A stretch of 64,000 nt of DNA from Desulfurococcales archaeon (GTDB lineage Archaea; Thermoproteota; Thermoprotei_A; Sulfolobales; Acidilobaceae), in assembly GCA_015521705.1 (NCBI GenBank), contig WANR01000038.1:1-64000 (forward strand), given 5' to 3'. This document shows positions 16,476-25,113 of the stretch, piece after piece. Position 1 is the first letter of the stretch. Every line of letters begins with the position of its first letter. A model generated the notes under the pieces. The model made no database searches and was not told where the DNA came from. It worked only from the letters and a program-made list of their open reading frames with translations. The position numbers and the translations under genes are program-made.

Positions 16476-16488
16476 AGGATTTAATCCT
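16476..16488 (-). promoter_or_regulatory. Palindromic TATA region of the DUF211 gene
   Basis: aggatt-t-aatcct is a perfect inverted repeat with a one-base centre, 30 bases upstream of the DUF211 start. Read on the minus strand its core (ggattaaatcc) can act as a TATA box, so a repressor bound here would block transcription. Confidence 0.35.
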
Positions 16489-16535
16489 TTAATGCTTCAC
16501 TCTGTACTTAACCATGGTCTTGAGGCCTTCAGGTT

Positions 16536-17036
16536 CTATGTGAGCCTGTTTTTCCACTTTTCCACGGTTTCTGCCAGTTTTTCGTCGAATATTACTTCTA
16601 GGCTCCTGAGTTTCGCCATTACTGTTTTCACAAAGCTGTTGATGGTCTCGGGCTTCACGTTTTTAGAGGCGTGTTTTATCACGTGGAGCTTTGTCAGGCT
16701 GTATTTCCTGTATTTCTCGTTTAGTTCTTTCCATTTGATCCCTTTTAGTGAGTTTTCTACTTCACTGTTTCTGGGTAGGAGTCCTAGAAGCATGAGTACG
16801 CTGATTATTGGGTAACCTATGTAGCCCCTGTAGATTGTTCCATTATCGTTGCTATAGGCTTCCACGATGTTTTCTGTGATGCGCTTAACCACGACTCTAT
16901 AGGTTTTTTCTCCGCTGCTAGAAGTGACTATAGCCATGTAGGCTTTCCCTAGGTCGTGTAGCTGGACTCTTCCATCGCCTAAGGCTCCACAAGCTTCTAG
17001 GATCTTTACATCAGGAGGGAGGACTAGTTTTCTCAA
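16536..17036 (-). CDS. Hypothetical protein
   Basis: 166 aa, not assigned to a family. It begins with a beta-rich part (about 1-75, including YRVVVKRITENIVEAY and a G-T-I-Y-R-G-Y-I-G-Y turn), then a hydrophobic stretch IISVLMLLGLLP, and ends in basic helices (LTKLHVIKHASKNVK). It lies 18 bases after the DUF309 gene and probably belongs to the end of the same minus-strand transcript. Start is TTG at 17036. Codon use matches the neighbours, so it is probably a real gene of restricted distribution. Confidence 0.55.
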   Translation of the reverse strand: MRKLVLPPDVKILEACGALGDGRVQLHDLGKAYMAIVTSSSGEKTYRVVVKRITENIVEAYSNDNGTIYRGYIGYPIISVLMLLGLLPRNSEVENSLKGIKWKELNEKYRKYSLTKLHVIKHASKNVKPETINSFVKTVMAKLRSLEVIFDEKLAETVEKWKNRLT

Positions 17037-17054
17037 TACTGGTTCCCCTTACTA

Positions 17055-17621
17055 TCATGTTATGCTCAGGCATTTAACGGGATCTGCCCTTTTGCCTTCA
17101 AGAATCCTCAATGCCTGGGTTCTAGCACAGTCAATGTTGACAATACTGGTCTCTCCTCTAGCGCGGATCCTTTCCAGGATCCTGAGCACCCCGTCTAGTA
17201 TTCCTTCCTGGGCTTTAGCCAGGGCGGCTGCGTAGAGGATTAGAGCTTGGAGGCCTCTATCCCTGTTTCTTCTCCACACGGACTCTAGAATCTCGTGGGC
17301 CTCCCAGAAACGCTCGCTCTCCATGTATCGTCGATACATGGATATGGCTCCTGAGAGCGTTGTCTCGGACTCCGATCCTGGAACCCTTTCCTCTATAAGC
17401 CTTCCTATTAGCCTTTCAAGCTTCCCAAGCTTGGAGGGATCTATTGTCTTGGATTCTATAGAGACCTCGACGTGGCTGGAAGCTATTCTCACTGAGACTT
17501 TTGACCTGCCCATTATATCAGATACAATGCTGGATACTAGCCTAGAGTCTCCGGGCCTAAGCTTCCTCTCGTTCTTGAAGAATAGCAGTTTTCTCTCCAT
17601 CCTAGCAGGGCACCGATACAT
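17055..17621 (-). CDS. DUF309 domain protein
   Basis: 188 aa. The C-terminal half holds the DUF309 helical pair: YMESERFWEAHEILESVW and, later, LQALILYAAALAKAQEG. The pattern W-E-A-H-E-x-x-E with a following Q-x-x-I is the family hallmark. DUF309 proteins are small helical proteins of unknown activity. The N-terminal 90 residues are a separate alpha/beta part with no clear match. ATG at 17621 is used; an internal ATG at 17600 is possible. It starts 27 bases after the livM stop and so is at the tail of the second transporter operon. Confidence 0.75.
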   Translation of the reverse strand: MYRCPARMERKLLFFKNERKLRPGDSRLVSSIVSDIMGRSKVSVRIASSHVEVSIESKTIDPSKLGKLERLIGRLIEERVPGSESETTLSGAISMYRRYMESERFWEAHEILESVWRRNRDRGLQALILYAAALAKAQEGILDGVLRILERIRARGETSIVNIDCARTQALRILEGKRADPVKCLSIT

Positions 17622-17648
17622 CTTTGTTAGGCTAGAGGACTTAATGGT

Positions 17649-18755
17649 TTACCTGCCACGCCGTAGTCTAGGCGCCTTCTCCAGGAGTCCTGCCAGCCCG
17701 CGCGGCATGGCGTACATAACCGCTATAAAGACCGCGCCCACTATTATGGTGCTCCACTTGCCTGTATAGTCGGCTAGAAGCCTTTCCAGGAATACAACGA
17801 AGCCAGTCCCAAGTATAGGCCCCAGGGGGGTCCAGACACCTCCTATTATCGAATAGATGATAGCATATACGGAGACAAGTGGCGAGAACGCCTTGTCCGG
17901 GTTGATGTTGAAGGTGAATGGAGCGTAGAGGCTACCTGCTAAGGCAGCCATGCTTCCTGCCATGGCCATGGCCAGGGCTTTGTACTTGAAAACGTCAAAG
18001 CCCAAGGCACTGGCTCTCTGCTCGTTCTCCCTTATAGCCAGCCACACCCTCCCAACGGGGGACTCTACAAGCCTCTTCGTGAATAAGTATGAGAGAACAA
18101 GCAGGTTTAATGAGAGGAAGTAATAGTTAGGCGTTATCCTTAGTGCAGGTGATTCCAGCGAGAGCTCTTCTATGTACCATGAGTTGGCTAGGAGCACAGC
18201 TACTACCCCGGCAAGGGCTAGAGGCGCAAAGGCCGTGGATCCTCTCCGGAGGGGCCTTGAAGCTATAACGGCGCGCACGACGCTAGAGGCTACTACAAAG
18301 GCTCCCAGAATGACTAGGGTCTCTGAGAAAATCACTGCCTTCATCGAGCCTGGTACCACCAGATTGATGCCCTGCTCGCCCCCGCTGAGGAGTCTCAGCT
18401 CCCTCTTCCTGTACAGGAAGTAGACTATGAGCATTACTGCCAGCGAGATGAATGCAAAGGGGACGCCGTGGAAGACCCTCCTAACAATGAAGGAAAGAGC
18501 TATGCCTGAGATAGCGCCTACTAGAAGAGAGGCGAGTATAGCAGCCATGTAGGGGGCTCCCATGTAGTTAAGCGCGTAGGCAGTTGTATAACCGCCTAGC
18601 CCGAAAAAGAGGGCGTGGCCGAAGTTCAGCAGCCCCAGGTACCCGAGTAGTATAGAGAAGGATAGGGAGTAGAGGGACAGGATGAAAATACTCGTGAGTA
18701 TCCCGGTGAGCCTTGTGAACCCTGTATAATGTATTATGGCCGGGAGCGTCAACAA
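17649..18755 (-). CDS. livM: Second Liv-type ABC transporter permease, LivM class
   Basis: 368 aa, about ten membrane helices. LGYLGLLNFGHALFFGLGGY near the N-terminus and the contact loop LAIRENEQRASALGFDVFKYK are LivM signatures. It differs clearly from the LivM at 13574-14692, so the two operons are old paralogs, not a recent copy. It follows livH on the minus strand after a 63-base gap and precedes the DUF309 gene. With its neighbours it imports a ligand linked to the acyl-CoA genes upstream, if the shared promoter palindrome is a true signal. Confidence 0.87.
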   Translation of the reverse strand: MLTLPAIIHYTGFTRLTGILTSIFILSLYSLSFSILLGYLGLLNFGHALFFGLGGYTTAYALNYMGAPYMAAILASLLVGAISGIALSFIVRRVFHGVPFAFISLAVMLIVYFLYRKRELRLLSGGEQGINLVVPGSMKAVIFSETLVILGAFVVASSVVRAVIASRPLRRGSTAFAPLALAGVVAVLLANSWYIEELSLESPALRITPNYYFLSLNLLVLSYLFTKRLVESPVGRVWLAIRENEQRASALGFDVFKYKALAMAMAGSMAALAGSLYAPFTFNINPDKAFSPLVSVYAIIYSIIGGVWTPLGPILGTGFVVFLERLLADYTGKWSTIIVGAVFIAVMYAMPRGLAGLLEKAPRLRRGR

Positions 18756-18818
18756 GACAAGGTATGACGCTATGAGCCAGTAGCTGGCCGGAGCCCCATT
18801 TTTAGCGGCTAAGACTGT

Positions 18819-19673
18819 TCACCCCCTAACCAAGCCTTCAGGTCTCAGTAGGAGCACTGCGAGCATGAGAATGAAAATAGTGGCCTCGGCCAGCCAGGGG
18901 ACATAGTACGCGGCAAGCTGTTGCGTCACGCCAACAAGCAACGAGGCTGCTAGAGTACCTGTGAAACTGCCTATGCCCCCGATAACCACTATCGCAAACG
19001 CATAGAGGAGATACGTTATACCCAGCGTGGGATAGACTCCCAACCATGGAACTAGCACGGCCCCTCCAAGCCCGGCTAGGCCTGATCCTAGGATAAACGT
19101 TATGGTGAAGGTTTTCCTCACATCGATCCCCAAGGCTTCAACCATTTCCCTGTCTTCTATAGCGGCCCGTATTATGGTCCCGTAGTTCGTGTACTTGAGG
19201 AAAGAGAACACGGCGGCAGCGATAACAGCTCCGAACGCTATGAGGAAAAGCCTATACTCATAGAAAATAATGCCTCCAAGCTCTATGACACCCTTTAGGC
19301 TATCGGGAACCCACTTATAGGTGGTCTCTCCCCAGATTATCCATGCCGTCCTGTCGAGGAGGAGCATGACCCCAATAGTTATGAGGGCCTGCCCGAGCAC
19401 GTCTCCACTCTTCCTCTTAAGAAGCCCGCTCTCTATGGTTCCTCCTAGGAGAGACATTGAAGCTGTAGCTGCCGCAAGCCCGAGCGCTAAGCTGTTGGTG
19501 GAGGAAAACACCTCATAGCCTATATAGGCTCCTAGCATGAACAAGCTTCCATGGGCAAAATTCACTATCCCCATGAGGCCGAATATTAGTGAGAGGCCGG
19601 AACTTATCATGAAAAGAGTGGCACCCAAGGCTATACCGTCTACTATAGCCACAATAAGCGTCTCCAGAGACAA
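18819..19673 (-). CDS. livH: Second Liv-type ABC transporter permease, LivH class
   Basis: 284 aa, about eight membrane helices, a normal LivH length. LIFGLMGIVNFAHGSLFMLG is the N-terminal signature and AAIEDREMVEALGIDVRKTF the ATPase-contact loop. The C-terminus LLRPEGLVRG is typical. It lies 6 bases downstream of the second livF and is part of the same minus-strand operon. Confidence 0.87.
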   Translation of the reverse strand: MSLETLIVAIVDGIALGATLFMISSGLSLIFGLMGIVNFAHGSLFMLGAYIGYEVFSSTNSLALGLAAATASMSLLGGTIESGLLKRKSGDVLGQALITIGVMLLLDRTAWIIWGETTYKWVPDSLKGVIELGGIIFYEYRLFLIAFGAVIAAAVFSFLKYTNYGTIIRAAIEDREMVEALGIDVRKTFTITFILGSGLAGLGGAVLVPWLGVYPTLGITYLLYAFAIVVIGGIGSFTGTLAASLLVGVTQQLAAYYVPWLAEATIFILMLAVLLLRPEGLVRG

Positions 19674-19679
19674 TACTCC

Positions 19680-20408
19680 CTAGCCCCCGCGCATTTCAAC
19701 ACCTATGTATCTCCTCATAATTTCAGGGTTTTCGAAGAGCTCCCCCGAGTCGCCCTCTTTGACTATTTTCCCATGAGAAAGTATGACGTATCTTTTAGTG
19801 ATTCTCTTAACAAGCAATGGCTTAGTCTCTACCAGGATTATTGTGACTCCTTCACGCGTAAGTACCTCGAAAGCCTCGCTTATCCTCTTAACATATAGGG
19901 GGCTAAGCCCCTCAGTGGGCTCATCGACGAGGAGCAGCCTCCTATGAGGGTTCACTATTATTCTTGCTATATTGAGCATTTGCTGTTGCCCACCGCTCAG
20001 ATTCCTCGCCTTGTGGTTCATCAGCTTTGCAAGGTCCGGGAAGATTTTCAGGACAAACTCGAGCCTTTCTGGTATAATCTTTTTATCTATTCCAGCAGCG
20101 CCTAATAGTAGGTTTTCCCTAACAGTGAGGCTGCCGAAGATCCTCCTTGTATCGGGCACGTAGCCGATCCCCATTCTTGCCCTCTCATGGAGCCTGGCAC
20201 CCGTAATGTCTCTACCCCTGAACTTAATGGAGCCTTTGCTTGGCTTCAGGATCCCCATTATGCTCTTGAGCAGCGTGGTTTTACCCGCCCCGTTCCTCCC
20301 TAGTATGGCCAGGTTCTCTCCCTCGTGAACCCGGAAGTTGACTCCCTGGATGATGTAGAGTGTGCCCAGGTGTACGTGGAGATCCTTGAGTTCTAGCAGG
20401 GGCCTCAC
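19680..20408 (-). CDS. livF: Second Liv-type ABC transporter ATPase, LivF class
   Basis: 242 aa with Walker A GRNGAGKTT, signature LSGGQQQMLNIARI and Walker B LLLVDEPTEGLSP. The family's usual terminal part (VRRYIGV-like, here MRRYIGVEMRGG) is present. It begins exactly one base after the livG stop, so both ATPases are coupled. It energises the permeases encoded downstream. Confidence 0.9.
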   Translation of the reverse strand: MRPLLELKDLHVHLGTLYIIQGVNFRVHEGENLAILGRNGAGKTTLLKSIMGILKPSKGSIKFRGRDITGARLHERARMGIGYVPDTRRIFGSLTVRENLLLGAAGIDKKIIPERLEFVLKIFPDLAKLMNHKARNLSGGQQQMLNIARIIVNPHRRLLLVDEPTEGLSPLYVKRISEAFEVLTREGVTIILVETKPLLVKRITKRYVILSHGKIVKEGDSGELFENPEIMRRYIGVEMRGG

Positions 20409-21161
20409 TCATGATCCACCCAGGTAGGCCTCGACTACCAGGGGGTCCCTTGCTACATCGCCTGGTGACCCATCTGCTATGACACGGCCCTCATGGAGAA
20501 CGACTACTCTCTCAGCCAGGTCCTCCACTACGTCCAGTTTGTGCTCGATCATAATGATGGTTAGATCCTTGTTGCTGGAACGCAGGCTCTTTATAAGCGA
20601 CACTATATCTGGTATCTCCTCCACGGCGAGTCCAGAGGTAGGCTCGTCCAGGAGCAGCAGGGAAGGCCTAGACGCTATAGCCATTACTATGTCCAGCTTT
20701 CTCTGGTCGGCCTGCGGAAGACTGCCAGCCAGTTCTAGGGCCTTATTTTCAAGGTTCACGAGCTTGAGCAATCTAAGCGCCTCCATATTTACCTCTTCCA
20801 TATCGAGGGCTCTCGAGAATATGCTCCAGTTACGCCTACCTCCATTAACACCCTGCACGGCGAGCCTAACGTTTTCTATTACTGTGAGATGGGGGAATAA
20901 GCTCACGTTCTGGAAGGACCTGGCTATACCCATTCTAGCTCTAACGTGTGGGGGGAGTACCGTGATATTCTTCCCCCTATAGATTATCCTGCCAGAATCG
21001 GGCCTGATAAGCCCGCTAATTAGGTTGAAAAAAGTTGTTTTACCCGCACCATTGGGCCCTATTATAGCCGTTATAGAGCCCTTCTCGAAGCTCAACGTAA
21101 CCCTGTTTACAGCTATTATCCCTCCGAACCTCTTGGTGAGACTCTCCGTTTTCAGTATCAT
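20409..21161 (-). CDS. livG: Second Liv-type ABC transporter ATPase, LivG class
   Basis: 250 aa. Walker A GPNGAGKTT, the LivG-specific GIARSFQNVSLFPHLTV loop, and Walker B LLLLDEPTSGLAV are present. The signature is altered: in place of LSGGQ it reads LPQADQRKLDIVMA. Relatives often have L-P-x-G-x-Q-R there, so this is a mild variant and activity is likely. ATG at 21161 lies 9 bases after the binding-protein stop. Confidence 0.88.
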   Translation of the reverse strand: MILKTESLTKRFGGIIAVNRVTLSFEKGSITAIIGPNGAGKTTFFNLISGLIRPDSGRIIYRGKNITVLPPHVRARMGIARSFQNVSLFPHLTVIENVRLAVQGVNGGRRNWSIFSRALDMEEVNMEALRLLKLVNLENKALELAGSLPQADQRKLDIVMAIASRPSLLLLDEPTSGLAVEEIPDIVSLIKSLRSSNKDLTIIMIEHKLDVVEDLAERVVVLHEGRVIADGSPGDVARDPLVVEAYLGGS

Positions 21162-21170
21162 TTCCTCTCT

Positions 21171-23030
21171 TCAACCTCCCCTCCTTAGGGCTAAGTAAAT
21201 CGTCGTAGCTAGTAGAACAATCACGGCTACTGCCAGTGCTATAGTTAGAGCTGATAGGCCTTCAGCCCCTGGAGTTGTTACGGTTTCTATTCTGGTGGTT
21301 TTCTCCTCTGGAGGCTTTTCCGGAGTCTTTGTTGGTGTTGTCTCCACATCTTTCAAGGACTCTTTCCTGACAACTGCTATTTCGGCAGAGTCTGAGGCTT
21401 CTAGACCTATCTTGTCGCTACACCTAACCTCAACCTTGTATATTCCTGGCTCGCTGTATGTGTGTTCCACTGTGAGGCCTTCCCTGGAGGTTCCGTCTCC
21501 TAGACTCCAAGTACACTCGTATGGGGGTGTACCCCCCTCTATGCTTGCTGTTAGTCTGGTCGTGAATGGTACAGTCCCTACTGTTGAGGGTACTGAGAGG
21601 GTTACTGAGAACTCTTTAGGATAGGGCTTATAGCTTGTCAGGATCCTTGGCGTCACCACTTCTAGGGGTATCGTGTCTACGTGTTTGCCTACAGCTAAGC
21701 CGTAGGTCTCAGACTCGGGATCCGTATCTATTGTTATGTTGACTATGAAGAAGGGCCTTAAGGCTTGGTGATCCTCAGCCCTTATAGTAGTTAGCCCCAT
21801 AGGAGTCTCCATGGTCCTTCCTTCAAGGTACGCTATGAATCTGTCCTTGTCTAGGTCTGGCACGGCTTTCACAGCGTCTACTATGAATTGGGCTGTAGCG
21901 AAAGCCGGCGGATGCCAGAGATCCGGTACTCTGGCTTTTGATAGTTTATCTAGGGCCTCGCATGGGTGGCCCTCAAGGAAGTCGTAGGGTCTGATGTCCT
22001 CTTCCACCATCATACTTGACAGGGTCTCGTACATTGGGCTAGGATTAGCCCTATATGCGTCATAGGTTATCGCCTGTAGCCCTTCAAGAATACCTTCTAG
22101 GCCTGGTATACAGAAGTTAAGGAAGTTAGTCGTGAACAGGTCTACCATGAAGCTGGCTAGAGGGATCTCCTCTAGCATGCCTAGAGCAGCTAGATCCCTA
22201 AATATGGGGCTGAAGTCGCCGGCCCATACCAGGATCAGGACATCTGGCTGGGCCTCTCTAATCCTCTCTAAATAAGGCCTAAAGTCTGTCGTTGTCAGGG
22301 GAGCCCACGAGATCTGGACTATCCTAGTGCCAGGATACCTGGAGAGAGCTGCCTGAATAGCCTCTACATAAGACCATCCGAATTCGTAGTCTGCCGCTAG
22401 TATCGCGAACTTCTTGTAGCCCTGGACTTCCACGGAGTAGTAGGCCATGGCTAGAGCGTCCTGTTCCACGTTCCTAGCTACTCTGAAGACATACTTGCTG
22501 AACACCGGTTCCTGTGTTATAGTGGCTGCCGCTGCGGGAAATACAAAGAAGGGTATCTCGTATTCCTTGGCCACTGCGGCTACAGTTACTGCCACGCTGC
22601 TAAAGGTAACCCCGGCAAGTATATCGGCGCCCCACTCTTCAATAGCTTCCCTGGCTTTTGAGGCAGCAAAGTCAGGGTTGCCCTGCGTGTCAAACACCCT
22701 AACTATTATGGAGCGCCCGTCTGGCAGCCTGTAAACGGCGTCCTCCATGTTGAGTAGTTTTTCCAGGTTCTCGGGCTTCTTATCGCCAGTAGCATACTCT
22801 AGGCCAAGATGGAAACCCTGGATCGCCCACGTGCCATAGAAATTAAGAACAGGCGCAGTTCTAGGCTGGAGCAAGGCTATCCTAATCTCACTCTTAGCCT
22901 CCTGTGCGCCGGTAAGCAGCCCTGAAAGGGGGCTCCCGAAAGCTATTATCGCTATCAGAAATGCTCCTATAATTGCTATTTTAGCTTGTGGGTTTAGGGT
23001 TGGATAGAGTTCCACGCTTAACACCCTCAA
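21171..23030 (-). CDS. Liv-type substrate-binding protein with PKD domain and membrane anchor
   Basis: 619 aa. A signal peptide (to about residue 45) is followed by a long type I periplasmic-binding fold (IRIALLQPRTAPVLNFYG at its start). About residues 470-550 form a PKD domain with the hallmark CTWSLGDG and HTYSEPGIYKVEV. Then come a Thr/Pro/Glu-rich linker, a membrane helix and basic end (ALRRGG). PKD domains are beta sandwiches found on surface proteins; one placed between receptor and anchor probably works as a rigid spacer or protein contact. The gene heads a minus-strand Liv operon. The start TTG at 23030 lies just downstream of its promoter, so the leader is very short. The ligand may be a carboxylate used by the acyl-CoA genes next door (inference). 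Confidence 0.87.
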   Translation of the reverse strand: MRVLSVELYPTLNPQAKIAIIGAFLIAIIAFGSPLSGLLTGAQEAKSEIRIALLQPRTAPVLNFYGTWAIQGFHLGLEYATGDKKPENLEKLLNMEDAVYRLPDGRSIIVRVFDTQGNPDFAASKAREAIEEWGADILAGVTFSSVAVTVAAVAKEYEIPFFVFPAAAATITQEPVFSKYVFRVARNVEQDALAMAYYSVEVQGYKKFAILAADYEFGWSYVEAIQAALSRYPGTRIVQISWAPLTTTDFRPYLERIREAQPDVLILVWAGDFSPIFRDLAALGMLEEIPLASFMVDLFTTNFLNFCIPGLEGILEGLQAITYDAYRANPSPMYETLSSMMVEEDIRPYDFLEGHPCEALDKLSKARVPDLWHPPAFATAQFIVDAVKAVPDLDKDRFIAYLEGRTMETPMGLTTIRAEDHQALRPFFIVNITIDTDPESETYGLAVGKHVDTIPLEVVTPRILTSYKPYPKEFSVTLSVPSTVGTVPFTTRLTASIEGGTPPYECTWSLGDGTSREGLTVEHTYSEPGIYKVEVRCSDKIGLEASDSAEIAVVRKESLKDVETTPTKTPEKPPEEKTTRIETVTTPGAEGLSALTIALAVAVIVLLATTIYLALRRGG

Positions 23031-23034
23031 TCTA

Positions 23035-23048
23035 TGAATAATGATTCA
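23035..23048 (-). promoter_or_regulatory. Palindromic operator candidate at the second transporter promoter
   Basis: tgaat-aatg-attca, a 5-4-5 inverted repeat, lies between the TATA element (23053-23060) and the start codon at 23030, where a bound repressor would block initiation. A near-identical site, cgaat-acta-attca, occurs at 25049-25062. Confidence 0.45.
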
Positions 23049-23052
23049 CCAA

Positions 23053-23060
23053 TATATAAA
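23053..23060 (-). promoter_or_regulatory. TATA box of the second Liv-type operon
   Basis: Read on the minus strand this is tttatata, about 25 bases before the TTG start at 23030, which implies an almost leaderless transcript. Confidence 0.55.
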
Positions 23061-23112
23061 TTTACAAGTCATCCCGAGGACTTCCATATACTTGTTGAAT
23101 AACGATACAATA

Positions 23113-23973
23113 CTAGAGGAATACCGGTTCTCTTCTAGGCGTGTAGCTTCCCCCCTCAACCTCTCTCACAAAGACCCTTACCAGGTTATTGAAATCTGCA
23201 GGCCTCTCCATGATCACCAAGTGGCCTGCGCCACGGAATATGGCCAAGCTAGAGTTTCTGATCCTTTCGTGTAGCTTATAGGCGTTGCCTACAGGGACGA
23301 CCCTATCCTGATCTCCGTGTACTATGAGGACTGGAGCGGTTATCTCATGTAGCCGTTTTGAGACATCAAACCCGATAACTGCCCTGGCCTGGTTAATGTA
23401 GGCCTCCTGTGGCTGTGGCTCCCTCAGACGGAGATCTATTATCCTCTCTAGGACTTCTCTGTTGGAGTTTATCCACTCCCTGGAAAGTGCAAAGCTCATC
23501 TTGTACCTGTAGAGGCCTCTTTCACTCTTAATATGGGGCGGCGGCTCGCCGAACATTGCTTGCAAAGTTTCTGGTGGGGTAGGATCTATGTCTCGCCCCC
23601 CATGATGGGTAGACACTAGTATGAGAGACTTTACCAGGCTGGGGTATTTAAGGGCAAATTCCTGGGCGATCATGCCGCCCATCGAAACCCCTAGAATATG
23701 GGCAGGACTGTCTAGTAGAACCTCTCTTATAATGGTTCTGAGGTCTTCGGCGAACATTTCCATCGTATAGGGATAGTTCGGCTTATCCGACTTCCCAGCA
23801 CCCCTATTATCGAAAATGACGAGCTTGTGATCCCTGGACAGGTCTTCTACCTGGAAAAACCACATCCAGCTGGCGTAGCCCAGCCCTTCAACAAGCACTA
23901 GAGGGGGCCCAGACCCCTTTACTTCATAGTATATCTTGGCGTCTCCTGATATAACGAAAGGCATTAACCCCAC
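23113..23973 (-). CDS. Alpha/beta hydrolase
   Basis: 286 aa. The fold is clear: oxyanion region SGPPLVLVEGLG, nucleophile elbow GVSMGG with the catalytic Ser, acid in HGDQDRVVP and final His in GAGHLVIMERPADF. Length and layout match small esterases, C-C bond hydrolases and lactonases of this superfamily. Its end overlaps the start of the KAS III-like gene's 3' side: ATG at 23973 lies within the last bases of that gene, so the two are coupled. It probably hydrolyses a thioester, ester or ring-cleavage product in the same pathway. The exact substrate cannot be read from sequence. Confidence 0.82.
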   Translation of the reverse strand: MGLMPFVISGDAKIYYEVKGSGPPLVLVEGLGYASWMWFFQVEDLSRDHKLVIFDNRGAGKSDKPNYPYTMEMFAEDLRTIIREVLLDSPAHILGVSMGGMIAQEFALKYPSLVKSLILVSTHHGGRDIDPTPPETLQAMFGEPPPHIKSERGLYRYKMSFALSREWINSNREVLERIIDLRLREPQPQEAYINQARAVIGFDVSKRLHEITAPVLIVHGDQDRVVPVGNAYKLHERIRNSSLAIFRGAGHLVIMERPADFNNLVRVFVREVEGGSYTPRREPVFL

Positions 23974-24998
23974 CTCAGAGCCGTGGCTCCCCAGAGGAAG
24001 CCTGTTCCTCCAGAAGCGAAAACAATGAGTGATCCCTCCTCGACCAGACCCTTCCTCAAGCCTATATCGAGTCCTATAACCATGTCGCTTGATTGGGTGT
24101 GTCCGTAGTCCTCGAGGTATGGAGCCCTTTCAGGACTTATCCCCAGGTCCTCCACTAGCTTATAGTGGAAACTCCTCTTCATGTGGTTAATTACTAGGAG
24201 ATCTATTTCTTTGACAGAGTACCCGCTTAGCTCTACGGCCTCTCTTATAACTCTGTTAAAGGCTTCCCTACTCTTAGGGCCTAGCTCTTCCTTTAACTCT
24301 TTCTTGTCCATTAAGCTCTCGAAGTAGGGGCGTCCCTGATACCCGCCCTCTGCAAGCCTTACAGCCCCAAGATCCTTCACGACAACGGCGCCGTAAAACC
24401 TGCCGTCGCTCATGAAGGAGCTCTCCAGTATCTTGTTCCTGGGGTATCCTTTAGACACTATAACGGCCGAGGCCCCGTCAGCGAAGTCGAGTAGCCACGT
24501 TGTATCCTTGTCGCCCTCTCTCACTAAGTAGGATTCCTTGCTAGCGGCAACTAGCAGAACGTTGTTGGCCATCCCGTCCATCCTCTTCGCGAGAGCCAGT
24601 CCTAGAACCATTCCAACACACATTGCTGTTATGTCGAAGGCGAAACCCCTGTTTATGCCAAGGTCGTGTTGTATCTTAGTGGCTGCCATCCACACGCCAT
24701 AGTCCTTGAACTCGCTCCCAACATAGAGAACTGCATCTATATCCCCAGGGCCTATGCCCGCCTTTCTACTGGACTCTTCCAGGGCTTTTAGCGAGGCTTT
24801 CACAGCCATCTCGGTAGGCATTTCCCCCTTTTCGCTGACCCTTTTACTCCTCCATCCCTGTTTCTCAACAATGACTTCCGGGGGGATACCACTAGTACTG
24901 GCTACGTCGTCTGGGGTGACGATCCTAGAGGGAAGGTAGAGGCCGTAACTAACAAGCCCGGCCAACTCTTTAACACCCAACCATGAATCCCCGATCAA
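23964..24998 (-). CDS. Thiolase-fold enzyme of the KAS III / HMG-CoA synthase group
   Basis: 344 aa. The nucleophile is Cys117 in FDITAMCVG, matching the KAS III active-site Cys. The second catalytic residue is His262 in LLVINHMK. The third, usually Asn in a GNTS motif, is His290 in DYGHTQSSD. Cys-His-His is the set of FabB/FabF-type enzymes, unusual in a KAS III-like frame. It would form or break a carbon-carbon bond with an acyl-CoA or acyl carrier substrate. Archaea lack normal fatty-acid synthase, so a role in beta-keto acyl-CoA chemistry with the neighbouring ligases, SDR and MaoC protein is likely. Start is TTG at 24998; a downstream TTG is possible. Divergent from the acyl-CoA ligase at 25114. 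Confidence 0.78.
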   Translation of the reverse strand: MIGDSWLGVKELAGLVSYGLYLPSRIVTPDDVASTSGIPPEVIVEKQGWRSKRVSEKGEMPTEMAVKASLKALEESSRKAGIGPGDIDAVLYVGSEFKDYGVWMAATKIQHDLGINRGFAFDITAMCVGMVLGLALAKRMDGMANNVLLVAASKESYLVREGDKDTTWLLDFADGASAVIVSKGYPRNKILESSFMSDGRFYGAVVVKDLGAVRLAEGGYQGRPYFESLMDKKELKEELGPKSREAFNRVIREAVELSGYSVKEIDLLVINHMKRSFHYKLVEDLGISPERAPYLEDYGHTQSSDMVIGLDIGLRKGLVEEGSLIVFASGGTGFLWGATALRWG

Positions 24999-25048
24999 TA
25001 TAGGCTCTAATTATTCAAGCGAATACTGCGGGGCACTAACACTTATAA

Positions 25049-25062
25049 CGAATACTAATTCA
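25049..25062. promoter_or_regulatory. Second copy of the palindromic operator candidate
   Basis: cgaat-acta-attca between the divergent KAS III-like and acyl-CoA ligase genes. It matches the palindrome at 23035-23048 in both arms except one end base. The octamer cgaatact also occurs 29 bases to the left at 25020-25027. A separate 7-bp inverted repeat, atactaa/ttagtat, spans 25052-25073. Confidence 0.45.
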
Positions 25063-25080
25063 CTATTTAGTATGGAGCCC

Positions 25081-25087
25081 TTATAAA
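25081..25087 (+). promoter_or_regulatory. TATA box of the acyl-CoA ligase gene
   Basis: ttataaa 27 bases before the TTG at 25114, so the transcript is nearly leaderless. gggtga at 25102-25107 may add a Shine-Dalgarno if transcription begins earlier. Confidence 0.55.
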
Positions 25088-25113
25088 CCCGATCCTGGGA
25101 CGGGTGAACCCTC

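Noticed and set aside
9307-23030. Two Liv transporters as a recent duplication
   Set aside because: Lengths, binding-protein domains and motif variants differ clearly, and the gene orders are similar only in type.
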